Of a stretch of DNA of 64,000 nt, positions 35,512 to 43,000 are shown in pieces. Both the position numbers and the translations under genes were made by a program. The stretch comes from a bacterium (GTDB lineage: Bacteria; Vulcanimicrobiota; Vulcanimicrobiia; Vulcanimicrobiales; SCRA01). The notes beneath the pieces are model-generated. The model saw nothing but the letters and a program-made list of their open reading frames with translations. It had not been told where the DNA came from and did no database searches. The stretch spans positions 1 through 64,000 of the forward strand of contig SCRA01000046.1 in assembly GCA_004297985.1 (NCBI GenBank). The letters run 5' to 3'. The first letter of the stretch is position 1; each line of letters begins with the position of its first letter.

Positions 35512-35664
35512 TTACTCCGCGGCCGGGTACACCTCGACAATTGCCAGCGCCCATCCGCCAGGGGTCCGGATGCGGGCGAGATAGCCGTTGGCCGTACGGT
35601 CGGCTACCTCGAACCCGGCGCGCAACGCTTCGCTGATGCTGTGAAACACACGCACACCTTGCAT
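35512..35664 (-). CDS. Small hypothetical protein upstream of hisS (50 aa)
   Basis: ATG 35664 has AGGAG 10 nt upstream; stop TAA at 35512. The sequence MQGVRVFHSISEALRAGFE continues into DRTANGYLARIRTPGGWALAIVEV and looks like a compact alpha/beta fold, not a shadow frame: no competing frame exists here. It precedes hisS on the same strand. No family was recognised. Confidence 0.55.
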   Translation of the reverse strand: MQGVRVFHSISEALRAGFEVADRTANGYLARIRTPGGWALAIVEVYPAAE

Positions 35665-35843
35665 GAAACGCGATCTCCTCAACCGTGACACCCGTACGCG
35701 GCTCAGCGTCCCCCGTCCAACGTCAGCGGCGCTGCGACTTTAGGCACAACACGAGGTCATGCTCGACAAGTCGGCACTTCCTGATCTCTATTTAGCACAG
35801 CGCGCCCGCTCCCAGGCCAGGCCGACCGGTGTGCGGCGTTGTG

Positions 35844-36617
35844 TTACCGCCGGGAGAACGGCGACCGCCACATTTCGTGCGCCGCCAGGATGCGTGCCGC
35901 CGATTTGACGGTATCGAAGAGCGTCAGCGACGCCATCTGGCGGACGTCACCGAGGGTTCCAAGCTGCGGATAGCTGCCAATCGAGGCGAGCGTGAACGTC
36001 TCGCCGTGATTGCCGACGTACTGCGTCATGCCGCAGCCGGGCACGTACGAGATCTGGTAGCTTTGCCCGAGGTACGAGTATTGCACGCTCGCGCCGGTGG
36101 CTGGGTTCGGGCATGCCGACGCGCCGGGCACCGCGCCAACGGTCGTTACCGTCGCGCTCATTCCAACGTACGGCGAGAAGGTCTGGCCTGGCGTGAGTGT
36201 GGAGGGCACAAGCTGCGGCGACGGCAGCCCCCCGTTGGAGTAGGTGGTTCCGTCGAAATTGTAGATCGTGTACGCGCCGATCGTGGCACCTGAGCCCGTT
36301 GAGGCCACCGTCATGGCACCTTCCTTCAGCCCGCCTGTGGCGTTGCTGAGGATGCCGGGTGCGGACAGGAGCACGACACTCGTCGTGCCGGCCTGTACGG
36401 GATCGGCGTAGAGTGTAAAGGTGTAGGCTTGGCCGTTGATCGATCCATGGTAGTTCCAGCCGCGGCTTGGGGCTATGGCCATCATATCGCCGCTGACGCT
36501 CGGGCTTGCGCCTGAGGGCGGCTGGCCGCCCGGCGTCGTCGATACCCCTCCGCCACCGCCACCGCACGAAGCGAGGATGAAAGGAATGAGGGCGTACCAA
36601 GAGAGTCTCAGATGCAT
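35844..36617 (-). CDS. Lipoprotein of unknown function
   Basis: 257 aa with GGAGGAGCT before the ATG. Signal peptide and lipobox are clear: LSWYALIPFILASC, then a Gly run typical of lipoprotein linkers. The mature part is rich in Ser, Thr, Gly and Tyr, with strand-like segments (YTFTLYADPVQAGTTSVVLLSAPG), suggesting an extracellular beta fold. It is preceded at 36674-36691 by a copy of the GTGCCA-N6-TGGCAC palindrome. No family recognised. Confidence 0.75.
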   Translation of the reverse strand: MHLRLSWYALIPFILASCGGGGGGVSTTPGGQPPSGASPSVSGDMMAIAPSRGWNYHGSINGQAYTFTLYADPVQAGTTSVVLLSAPGILSNATGGLKEGAMTVASTGSGATIGAYTIYNFDGTTYSNGGLPSPQLVPSTLTPGQTFSPYVGMSATVTTVGAVPGASACPNPATGASVQYSYLGQSYQISYVPGCGMTQYVGNHGETFTLASIGSYPQLGTLGDVRQMASLTLFDTVKSAARILAAHEMWRSPFSRR

Positions 36618-36673
36618 AGCTCCTCCGGAGAATAGGCTGCGTTAGCGCTATTCAGCCAATATACGGGAGATAC

Positions 36674-36691
36674 GTGCCAACAGTCTGGCAC
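36674..36691. promoter_or_regulatory. Palindromic operator, copy 1 (GTGCCA-N6-TGGCAC)
   Basis: GTGCCAACAGTCTGGCAC, 57 bp upstream of the lipoprotein start. Its reverse complement differs at one position of 18 from the copy at 44062-44079. Identical arms recur at 45272-45289. Confidence 0.6.
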
Positions 36692-36700
36692 CCACGGGCC

Positions 36701-37021
36701 GGCCGAACCACGGTGAACCTGGGAAGCGCGTACGCGCGCTGAAGGCTCATGTCCAATACGACGGGCTCATTCCGCACGCCGAAGGCGCGGCGCCCGGCGG
36801 CATCTTCTTCGACGACCCCGACCGCAACCGTTTGGGTATCTTCGCGCCATCCTCGAGATGCGCGACGGGGTGCCCATCCTTCATGCGCGGCGTGTCTACT
36901 CGATTTGCCATAAGTACATCAGGCGCCGGTAGTGATTGCATCAGGCGATACATTGAACGAGCGGCAGCGGCAGTGGATCGAGTGTGCCGATACCGTCTTC
37001 ATCGCCACGCACCACCCGAGA
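36701..37021 (+). pseudogene. Remnant of VOC and pyridoxamine-phosphate-oxidase-like coding sequence
   Basis: Frame from about 36709 reads RVRALKAHVQYDGLIPH then APGGIFFDDPDRNRLGIFAP, the C-terminus of a VOC/glyoxalase-like protein. A shifted frame continues with EMRDGVPILHARRVYSICHKYIRRR and, shifted again, LNERQRQWIECADTVFIATHHP, typical of a pyridoxamine 5'-phosphate oxidase-family protein. It ends abruptly at the decayed vapC copy. Multiple frameshifts and both ends missing mark it as dead. Confidence 0.65.
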
Positions 37022-37303
37022 TCGTCGACGCCGTCCTCGCCGCAGCGGGCCCGCGCCACGACGCTCGCGCGCTCGGACTCGTCGTTGAGAACGGCGACGA
37101 GCGCCGAGGTGTCGATGACCATGCTAACGAGGCAGGCCCCGCTCCTCGTAGCCCAGGATCTCGTCCGCAGAGCGGGCGTCGCGAACGCGCCGTCGAGAGA
37201 CCCAGCGTGCGATCCGCTCGATCTCCGTTCGCAGGCTCGGCGTACGCCTGGCCCTCACGCACGCCAGCCGGTCCGCCTCCGGATCCTTGATGCTCAAGGC
37301 CAT
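37022..37303 (-). pseudogene. Decayed vapBC copy
   Basis: Minus strand; nearly identical in blocks to the intact vapBC at 38490-39159, including the vapC start (MVIDTSALVAVLNDE) and vapB start and promoter (TAGAAT at 37315-37310). Internal deletions remove the middle of vapC and of vapB; the vapB deletion lies between repeats of CGCCAGCCG. VapC is truncated where it meets the oxidase remnant. Confidence 0.75.
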
Positions 37304-37478
37304 GTCAATATTCTACCGCCTCGTCTATACGCCCACAAGGCACGGTCTCGCCGAGGGGCTTCCCGTGCTTCTTACTGCGCGATTTCGCTTGAACTGCAAG
37401 GGTGAAGGTCGCGCACCGCAGCTGACGAATGCCACACGCCCTTGACATGGGCCATGCGCCGCGCAGTCGTATGGCAAG

Positions 37479-37745
37479 ATGCGTGATGAGAATGAGTTCG
37501 TGACGAGAGCGGAGTTCGCGGAGTCTTTTGAGGCGCTGCACGGCTTCATTGAGATCGGCTTCTCTCGCCTGAGCACCGATTTGGTAGATGTGCGGGCCGA
37601 GCTGGCGCAGGTCAAGGACCACGTAGCGCATATCGACCGCCGCTTGGCGCAGGTTGACCGCCGGCTAGCGCGTGTCGACGACCGCGTGTCGGTCCTCGAG
37701 AACGACATGTCCCGCGTCAAGGCCCATCTCGGCATCGCCGGCTAG
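37479..37745 (+). CDS. Small coiled-coil protein, paralogue A
   Basis: 88 aa. After MRDENEFVTRAEFAESFEALHGF, heptad-like repeats follow (HIDRRLAQVDRRLARVDDRVSVLENDMSRVKAHLGI), predicting one long coiled coil. A paralogue lies at 42690 with the same ending (DDRVSVLE...DMSRVK.HLGI). It precedes the pRiA4b ORF3-like gene by one base. Function unknown; such proteins recur near toxin-antitoxin and nuclease genes. Confidence 0.65.
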   Translation: MRDENEFVTRAEFAESFEALHGFIEIGFSRLSTDLVDVRAELAQVKDHVAHIDRRLAQVDRRLARVDDRVSVLENDMSRVKAHLGIAG

Positions 37746-37746
37746 G

Positions 37747-38352
37747 ATGGTTTACCCGCGAGGGTCCGCTGCAGGCAGCATCTTCCACCTGAAGATCACC
37801 TTGCTGGGCATAGAACCCGCCATCTGGAGGCTCATGGCCGTGCGCGGAGATACCGCGCTCCCGCGACTGCACCGCATCTTGCAGGCTGCGATGGGCTGGG
37901 AGGATTACCATCTGCATCTGTTCCGGGTCGGCCGCGAGCATTTCGGCGTCCCCGATCCGGACTTTGACGACAACACGGTCGACGAGCGCGGCAAACGCTT
38001 GCGGGATCTTGCCTCCTACGGCGACGCGTTCATCTACGAGTACGATTTCGGCGACGGTTGGCGCCATCTCGTGGAAGTCGACGGCGTACTAGATCAGAAC
38101 GAGAACGAGCTCCTGCCGCGCTGCATCGAGGGTGAACGTACCTGTCCGCCCGAGGATGTCGGCGGCATTGGCGGCTACAAGGAGTTCCTGCGCGTCATCC
38201 GCGATCCGAGTGAAGAGGAACACGAGCGGATGCTCGAGTGGGCCGGCGGGCGTTTCGATCCCGAGGGTTTCGACCTCGAAGAAGCGGAGGCGCGCATGAG
38301 ACGCTTACGCCCGCGACGAGCCCCGAAAAGAGACGCCGCGAAGGCGCCATAA
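37747..38352 (+). CDS. Plasmid pRiA4b ORF-3-like protein
   Basis: 201 aa. The family core reads FHLKITLLGIEPAIWRLMAVRGDTALPRLHRILQAAMGWEDYHLHLF, then FIYEYDFGDGWRHLVEVDGV and the Cys-containing CIEGERTCPPEDVGGIGGY. Members are common on plasmids and mobile elements; their molecular role is unsettled. A truncated duplicate lies at 39327-39590. Confidence 0.88.
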   Translation: MVYPRGSAAGSIFHLKITLLGIEPAIWRLMAVRGDTALPRLHRILQAAMGWEDYHLHLFRVGREHFGVPDPDFDDNTVDERGKRLRDLASYGDAFIYEYDFGDGWRHLVEVDGVLDQNENELLPRCIEGERTCPPEDVGGIGGYKEFLRVIRDPSEEEHERMLEWAGGRFDPEGFDLEEAEARMRRLRPRRAPKRDAAKAP

Positions 38353-38489
38353 CAGCATCCTTCGGGCTCGCTAAGGGCTGCGGTGGCGGCGTCGGCGTAG
38401 CCCAGGCATTCTGCCCCGAGGGCGGTGATCTTTTCTATGCGCCTGTCGAATACCAAAAAGCCGGCGCGAGCGCCGGAGCCACCCCACGT

Positions 38490-38906
38490 TCAACGGCTAT
38501 CGGCAGCGTCCCCTCTCACTGCGGCTGTCGCGACGTCCGTGCGCGCGAAGTCGTTGCCCTTGTACAAGAGCGGCTCTCCGGTCTTCACGGAGAGCGCATA
38601 CGCGAAGCAATCGCCGAAATTGAGGCCGGCGCGATCGCGCCCCTTGCCATAATCACGATACGCCTGTCGCGCCAGCGGTACGTCCTCCGGAAGAAATGCC
38701 ACGATCTCCGCGTCGATCTTGGCCAGCAGGAGATCGAGATCGTCGACGCCGTCCTCGCCGAAGCGGGCCTGCACCACGACGCTCGCCTCGAAGAGGCTCA
38801 CGGCCGACACGAGGCGTGTGGGATCGCACTCGATGGCAGCGGCGAGTTCCGCGCGCTCTGGCTCGTCGTTGAGAATGGCGACGAGCGACGAGGTGTCGAT
38901 GACCAT
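38490..38906 (-). CDS. vapC: VapC-type PIN ribonuclease toxin
   Basis: 138 aa. MVIDTSSLVAILNDEPERAELAAAI holds the first PIN Asp and the following Glu; SAVSLFEASVVVQARFG has the second acid, and GLNFGDCFAYALSV plus GNDFARTDV the last ones. Canonical VapC length. It follows vapB with a one-base gap. A decayed copy lies at 37022-37303. Confidence 0.9.
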   Translation of the reverse strand: MVIDTSSLVAILNDEPERAELAAAIECDPTRLVSAVSLFEASVVVQARFGEDGVDDLDLLLAKIDAEIVAFLPEDVPLARQAYRDYGKGRDRAGLNFGDCFAYALSVKTGEPLLYKGNDFARTDVATAAVRGDAADSR

Positions 38907-38907
38907 G

Positions 38908-39159
38908 CTAACGAGGCAGGCCTCGCTCGTCGTAGCCCAGGATCTCGTCCGAAGAGCGGGTGTCGAGCACGCGGCGCCGGGAGGCCCGGCGTGCGATCCG
39001 CTCGATCTCCGTTCGCAGGCTCGGCGTACGCCTGGCCCCCACGCGCGCCAGCCGCTCGCGCAGCGCCACCACGATCGCCTCGGTGAGGGTCTCTCCGGTG
39101 CGGGCGGAGAGCTCGCGCGCCAGCCGGTCCGCCTCCGGATCCTTGATGCTTAAGGCCAT
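38908..39159 (-). CDS. vapB: VapB-type antitoxin
   Basis: 83 aa from ATG 39159. An in-frame ATG at 39165 also exists, but the duplicated copy has ATT there, so the conserved start is 39159. It begins [37 protein letters not shown] (Rv0623/PSK-type ribbon-helix-helix) and ends in the toxin-binding tail [14 protein letters not shown]. The promoter places the mRNA start at about this ATG, i.e. leaderless. Confidence 0.9.
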   Translation of the reverse strand: MALSIKDPEADRLARELSARTGETLTEAIVVALRERLARVGARRTPSLRTEIERIARRASRRRVLDTRSSDEILGYDERGLPR

Positions 39160-39165
39160 GTCCAT

Positions 39166-39194
39166 ATTCTACCGCCTCGTCTGTACGTCCACAA
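39166..39194 (-). promoter_or_regulatory. vapBC promoter, leaderless
   Basis: TTGTGG (39194-39189), 17-nt spacer, TAGAAT (39171-39166), with the ATG 7 nt after the -10. The same promoter is preserved in the decayed copy (37338-37310). Confidence 0.6.
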
Positions 39195-39326
39195 GGCGCG
39201 GTCTCGCCGGGGCTACATCGCCAGCTTCGACCGGCCCTCGCTCACGAGCCAAGGCAACCGATCTTGAGCCCGTGCCGAGGGGCTTACCCGTGCTTCCTAC
39301 TGGGCACTTTCACTTGAACAGCAAGG

Positions 39327-39590
39327 GTGAAGGTCGTTCACCGGGTCGGCCGCGAGCACTTTGGCGTCCCCGATCCGGACTTTGACGACGACACGCTCGA
39401 CGAGCGCGGCAAACGCTTGCGGGGTCTTGCCTCCTACGGCGACGCGTTCATCTACGAGTACGACTTCGGCGACGGTTGGCGCTATCTCGTGGAAGTCGAC
39501 GGCGTACTACCTCGAAAAGAGACGCCGCAAAGGCGCCATAACGGTATCCTTCGGGCACGCCAAGGGCTGCGGTGGCGGCCCTCATCGGGG
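39327..39590 (+). pseudogene. Truncated duplicate of the pRiA4b ORF-3-like gene
   Basis: From about 39340 the DNA is almost identical to 37924-38090 of the intact gene (VGREHFGVPDPDFDDDTLDERGKRL ... DFGDGWRYLVEVDGV). It then jumps to the region matching 38325-38385 (CGAAAAGAGACGCCGC...). The first 60 codons and about 235 bp of the second half are missing, so no functional protein results. Confidence 0.8.
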
Positions 39591-39696
39591 GCCCGGGCCG
39601 CCCGAGTGCCGGCAGTCAACGACGGCGTTGCGCTGCTGAGGCGTGGGGCCCTTTGGCGCAAGAGGCACAGCTGCGCTCGATAGCCAACGTGCTTAC

Positions 39697-39933
39697 GTGG
39701 ACGTGCGGTATACGGTGATCCTGGAGCCCGACGCCGGGGCGTTTAACGTGATCGTCCCGGCACTTCCCGAAGTCGCGACGTTCGGAAAGACCCCGGAGGA
39801 AGCGCTCGCCATGGCGCGCGAGGCGATTCAAGCCGTGCTCGAAGATCGAACCGCGCATGGCGAGGAGATTCCCCCGAGCGACGTCGGCACCGCTCGCATT
39901 GAGACGGTTGCCATAAGCCTGCCAGCCGCATAG
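39697..39933 (+). CDS. hicB: HicB-type antitoxin (short form)
   Basis: GTG 39697 gives 78 aa (frame open to 39643). The partial RNase-H-like HicB fold reads VRYTVILEPDAGAFNVIVPALPEVATFGKTPEEALAMAREAIQAVLED. It lacks an extra DNA-binding tail. The hicA gene follows after 12 nt; antitoxin-first order is common in this branch. Confidence 0.85.
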   Translation: MDVRYTVILEPDAGAFNVIVPALPEVATFGKTPEEALAMAREAIQAVLEDRTAHGEEIPPSDVGTARIETVAISLPAA

Positions 39934-39945
39934 CGCAATTTCCCT

Positions 39946-40173
39946 TTGAACGCAAGGCGCCCGACCGTCTCCGGCAAGGACGTGGTACGAGCGTTGAAGC
40001 GCGTAGGCTTCGTTGTAAGCCGCATCGTTGGCTCGCACCATGTTATGCGACACACCGACGGTCGCACGACGACCGTTCCCGTTCACAGCCAAGACGCGTT
40101 GCCAACTGGGACGCTCGCTAACATCTTGAAGAACGCTGGCCTCACCGCCGACCAGTTGCGCGCGCTGCTGTGA
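39946..40173 (+). CDS. hicA: HicA-type mRNA interferase toxin
   Basis: TTG 39946 start, 75 aa. Typical HicA: PTVSGKDVVRALKRVGFVVSRIVGSHHVMRH with the catalytic His in GSHH, then TVPVHSQDALPTGTLANILKNAGLTADQL. The dsRNA-binding-like fold cleaves mRNA. It pairs with the hicB upstream. Confidence 0.88.
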   Translation: MNARRPTVSGKDVVRALKRVGFVVSRIVGSHHVMRHTDGRTTTVPVHSQDALPTGTLANILKNAGLTADQLRALL

Positions 40174-40232
40174 GCAAGCGCACCTCGCCGGGCATTACCA
40201 CATTTCCAACCGTAGAGGCTCACCCTCTTACG

Positions 40233-40307
40233 AAGATCGACGAACAAATCACAGATAGGCTGAAAAACCATGAGCGCAACCACCACCAAGATCGACGAAC
40301 AAATTAC
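40233..40307 (+). repeat. Short direct duplication at the second hicB start
   Basis: AAGATCGACGAACAAATCAC at 40233-40252 recurs at 40288-40307 with one change. The second copy encodes KIDEQIT at the start of the HicB-like protein; the first lies in its leader. The 55-bp period suggests a small tandem duplication. Confidence 0.6.
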
Positions 40308-40647
40308 GGCAATCAAGGCGCGTCCCTACACGAGATCGCTCGTCAGGAATGAGGACGGGACGTGGTTTGCCCAGATCGTTGAATTTCCTGGTTGCATGAC
40401 CGAGGGAGACACCCCGGAAGAAGCACTGGCCAATCTCGACGACGCGATGGATGGCTGGATCGAGGTACACCTTGAAGACGGCGATCCCATCCCTGAGTCG
40501 ATGACCGTCGCGGATCTCAGTGGACGCTTCCTGGTACGCATGCCGAAGTCTCTACATCGCGCCCTCTCACAGCGTGCCGAATCCGAGGGCGTCAGCCTCA
40601 ATCAATTCACCGTGACGAAGCTCGCACAAATCACCGGACTGGGATAA
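40270..40647 (+). CDS. HicB-family antitoxin with C-terminal ribbon-helix-helix
   Basis: 125 aa. Residues 18-70 are the HicB fold (YTRSLVRNEDGTWFAQIVEFPGCMTEGDTPEEALANLDDAMDGWI) and 85-125 an Arc-like ribbon-helix-helix (GRFLVRMPKSLHRALSQRAESEGVSLNQFTVTKLA). No second hicA lies beside it, so it is an orphan antitoxin or regulator next to the hicBA pair. Confidence 0.88.
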   Translation: MSATTTKIDEQITAIKARPYTRSLVRNEDGTWFAQIVEFPGCMTEGDTPEEALANLDDAMDGWIEVHLEDGDPIPESMTVADLSGRFLVRMPKSLHRALSQRAESEGVSLNQFTVTKLAQITGLG

Positions 40648-40673
40648 GGCGGCCGTGACGACGCGACTGGCAT

Positions 40674-41645
40674 TCAGGCGGCGAAGATCGGCAGAGCTGC
40701 GGCTGGCTCGTTCACCGGACGGATGCCGTGTTTGTCCGCAACGACGAAGGCGACACCGTTCTCGGCGAGGACCTCACCGATCCATCCAGCGCCCTCAGCC
40801 GGTGGCGAGCCGAACGCCAAGACCGGTTGCGCATCGAGAACCTCCGCCCGATACCTGACGCGGTAGTCGAAGAGCTGGCCCATACCATAGCGCATCCGGT
40901 CCACGGCTTCGCGAGCGTCAGTGAGGCTCTTAGCTTCCACCAGCATACGGTCGGCGCCCAGCGTCGCATAGAGATCGATGTTGTTGTTGTAGAACCACGA
41001 GCCCCCGCGCCGCATGACCTCTGCCTCGATCATCTGCAGCACGCGCTGGTGATCCGCGCGCGCACGCTCCTGCAATGCAGCGGACTCGTAGATGTCTACC
41101 GTCTGCCCTTCGTGTGGCACGTAGCCCGCGCCCTCCGGAATATGCTGCGCCGTTCGCAACACATCTTTCGGCCAGCGGCCACGCTCTGAAGGTGCCGGCA
41201 TCGCGATCAGGCGCTCCGTGTTCGGCAGCAACGATACGCCGGTAACGGCAACACCTGCCGCCGCGAGGATGCGATGGTACGCAATCTCGGAGATCGTTCG
41301 TACCGCTGATTGGGACATCGGTACGTGCTCTGTCCCGGTCTCGTAGTACAGTCCCTGAAGATCGCGCAACGGCACCGGTATCGGGAACGCCTCATACTGG
41401 ACGATCCCCACATAGCGATGATCGTCGCGATAGGGGTCCGGATACGGAACCCCTAGCGTGCCGTGGCCGAAGTAACGGCGGGAATCCGCGCGTTGCCGGC
41501 TTCGCCCCAGCGGGCGATAGTAGATGAACCGGTCGTACGGTAGGATGCGGCTGAAGTATTGCCTCGGATAGTGGTAAAGCGAGCCCTCCACGTCGAGATA
41601 GACGCGGTCTCCGGGCAGGAAGTGTTGGCTGAGAATGACCGGCAT
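40674..41645 (-). CDS. Putative PD-(D/E)XK nuclease, partner of the HNH endonuclease
   Basis: ATG 41645 gives 323 aa; the frame is open to 41684. The N-terminal third (LPGDRVYLDVEGSLYHYPRQYFSRI...GHGTLGVPYPDPYRDDHRYVGIVQYEAFP) resembles a PUA/EVE-like beta barrel. The C-terminal third has NNIDLYATLGADRMLVEAKSL (D...ExK) and a QLFDYR helix, the PD-(D/E)XK nuclease layout. It lies 8 nt after the HNH gene stop-to-start order on the same strand, so the pair is one operon. Specific family name not recognised. Confidence 0.6.
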   Translation of the reverse strand: MPVILSQHFLPGDRVYLDVEGSLYHYPRQYFSRILPYDRFIYYRPLGRSRQRADSRRYFGHGTLGVPYPDPYRDDHRYVGIVQYEAFPIPVPLRDLQGLYYETGTEHVPMSQSAVRTISEIAYHRILAAAGVAVTGVSLLPNTERLIAMPAPSERGRWPKDVLRTAQHIPEGAGYVPHEGQTVDIYESAALQERARADHQRVLQMIEAEVMRRGGSWFYNNNIDLYATLGADRMLVEAKSLTDAREAVDRMRYGMGQLFDYRVRYRAEVLDAQPVLAFGSPPAEGAGWIGEVLAENGVAFVVADKHGIRPVNEPAAALPIFAA

Positions 41646-41653
41646 CGCTCGTC

Positions 41654-42571
41654 TTAGCCTCGAAATACTTTCGACGCGTGCCACTCGAGCGCGGCGGGAT
41701 CGGGGTGTGCGTCGGGTCGAGCCGGAAGGCGAATCGGCGTACCGTGCAGCGCATAGTAGTCCCGCCCATTCTCGAACTCATCGCGAATGGAGCGGCTGAC
41801 TTCGAAGCGATACTCGGACGTCACGGTGACGTAACCAAGATCGAAGAGATTGTGAATGTCCGACCGCAGCAGAAGTCCGTTCTGAACTTCGTGCTCCTGC
41901 ACGTCGGCGAACGGGCGGATATGTGCGGCGTCCAGGGCGGGTAGGGTCTTCTCTCCCGTGACCGCGCATCGGCGTTGGTACGCATCGGCGACCATCAGCC
42001 GGAACGCGCCTTGCCCAAGGCGTGGGCGAACCAAGACCGGCGTACCGTAGCCCGAGACCAACGGTGGCCGAGGCGCAGCCAAAGCCACACCGGCGAGTCG
42101 ATCCTGCACGCTCCGCCAAAGATGCACGCCTACCGGATCATCGAGGCCGTAGTACCGTCCCTTGACGATATTCGGCTTCCAGTCTGCCGGCGCCGGCAGC
42201 CAGTCACGTTCCTCGAAGAAGAACGGTTGCGAGAGCACGACACAACCGATCTCCATCACAGCTCTGATATCGACCTTGCGATACTTCGCGACGCGGCTGC
42301 GCATCTCGTAGAGCGAGCCAACGCCGTTCTTCTGCGTAAATGCCTCCCACGCGACGCCGAGCGGCATGCGCGTATAGTAGGCGAAGAACCCGCCGCCGAC
42401 GATCGCGTTCCGCGGCGCGTGGAGCTTGAAGAGCCAGGGCGTCCCGGGTTCAGACGTCGTGCCGGTGGGGCTGGGCTGCCAGAAGTTGACTTCGTCGATG
42501 CCCGGCTGCCGGCGCAGAAATGAGAACCAGTCCCAGTCCGTGACGGCGACGCTGATCCGGAACTCACCCAT
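41654..42571 (-). CDS. HNH endonuclease (predicted restriction endonuclease, COG3440 type)
   Basis: 305 aa from ATG 42571; upstream frame to 42931 is antisense to another gene. The N-terminal domain (VTDWDWFSFLRRQPGIDEVNFWQPS ... WLFKLHAPRNAIVGGGFFAYY ... GCVVLSQPFFFEERDW) is a PUA/EVE-like reader. The C-terminal HNH is complete: RRCAVTGEKTLPALDAAHIRPF, QNGLLLRSDIHNLFDLGYVTV. Related proteins are predicted restriction enzymes. No methyltransferase is adjacent, which suggests targeting of modified DNA or a different trigger. Confidence 0.85.
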   Translation of the reverse strand: MGEFRISVAVTDWDWFSFLRRQPGIDEVNFWQPSPTGTTSEPGTPWLFKLHAPRNAIVGGGFFAYYTRMPLGVAWEAFTQKNGVGSLYEMRSRVAKYRKVDIRAVMEIGCVVLSQPFFFEERDWLPAPADWKPNIVKGRYYGLDDPVGVHLWRSVQDRLAGVALAAPRPPLVSGYGTPVLVRPRLGQGAFRLMVADAYQRRCAVTGEKTLPALDAAHIRPFADVQEHEVQNGLLLRSDIHNLFDLGYVTVTSEYRFEVSRSIRDEFENGRDYYALHGTPIRLPARPDAHPDPAALEWHASKVFRG

Positions 42572-42689
42572 GGCTTCGCAATTCTTCGGAGCCGTGGCTG
42601 TCTCCGCCAAGCATCCAGGAGTCGTATGGCGGCCAGCGAACGCTCTCGTCCCTCTTTCCATGCGCCGCATCGCTCGCAGTGGTGTGGTG

Positions 42690-42968
42690 ATGACGAACGA
42701 AGACGAGACGATGTCGCGAACGGAGATTCTGGACGGGTTCACTGCGGTGATGAACGCCATCGAGCGGATCGATGTGCGGATCACCCAGGAAATCGGGGGC
42801 TTGCGCATGGAGATGCGCGCGGGCTTCGCGCAGGTGGACCGCCGCTTGGCGCGGCTCGACGACCGGGTTTCGGTCCTGGAAGATCGAATGGGTGGCCTCG
42901 AGGACCGCGTGGGCGGCCTCGAGCGCGACATGTCTCGCGTGAAGACTCATCTCGGCATCGTCGACTAG
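42690..42968 (+). CDS. Small coiled-coil protein, paralogue B
   Basis: ATG 42690 gives 92 aa and aligns end to end with paralogue A at 37479 (MTNEDETMSRTEILDGFTAV versus MRDENEFVTRAEFAESFEAL; shared DDRVSVLE and DMSRVK.HLGI). The middle is a long heptad array (DRRLARLDDRVSVLEDRMGGLEDRVGGLE). Divergent from the HNH-nuclease operon. Function unknown. Confidence 0.65.
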   Translation: MTNEDETMSRTEILDGFTAVMNAIERIDVRITQEIGGLRMEMRAGFAQVDRRLARLDDRVSVLEDRMGGLEDRVGGLERDMSRVKTHLGIVD

Positions 42969-43000
42969 ACCGAACCCAACAGTCCCTGGCAGCACGCGCG

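Noticed and set aside
38383..38425. Short stretch resembling part of hisS (GAECLGYADAA on the minus strand)
   Set aside because: Only about 27 bases match well and much is the common GGCGGCGTCGGCG composition; too short to claim a gene fragment.
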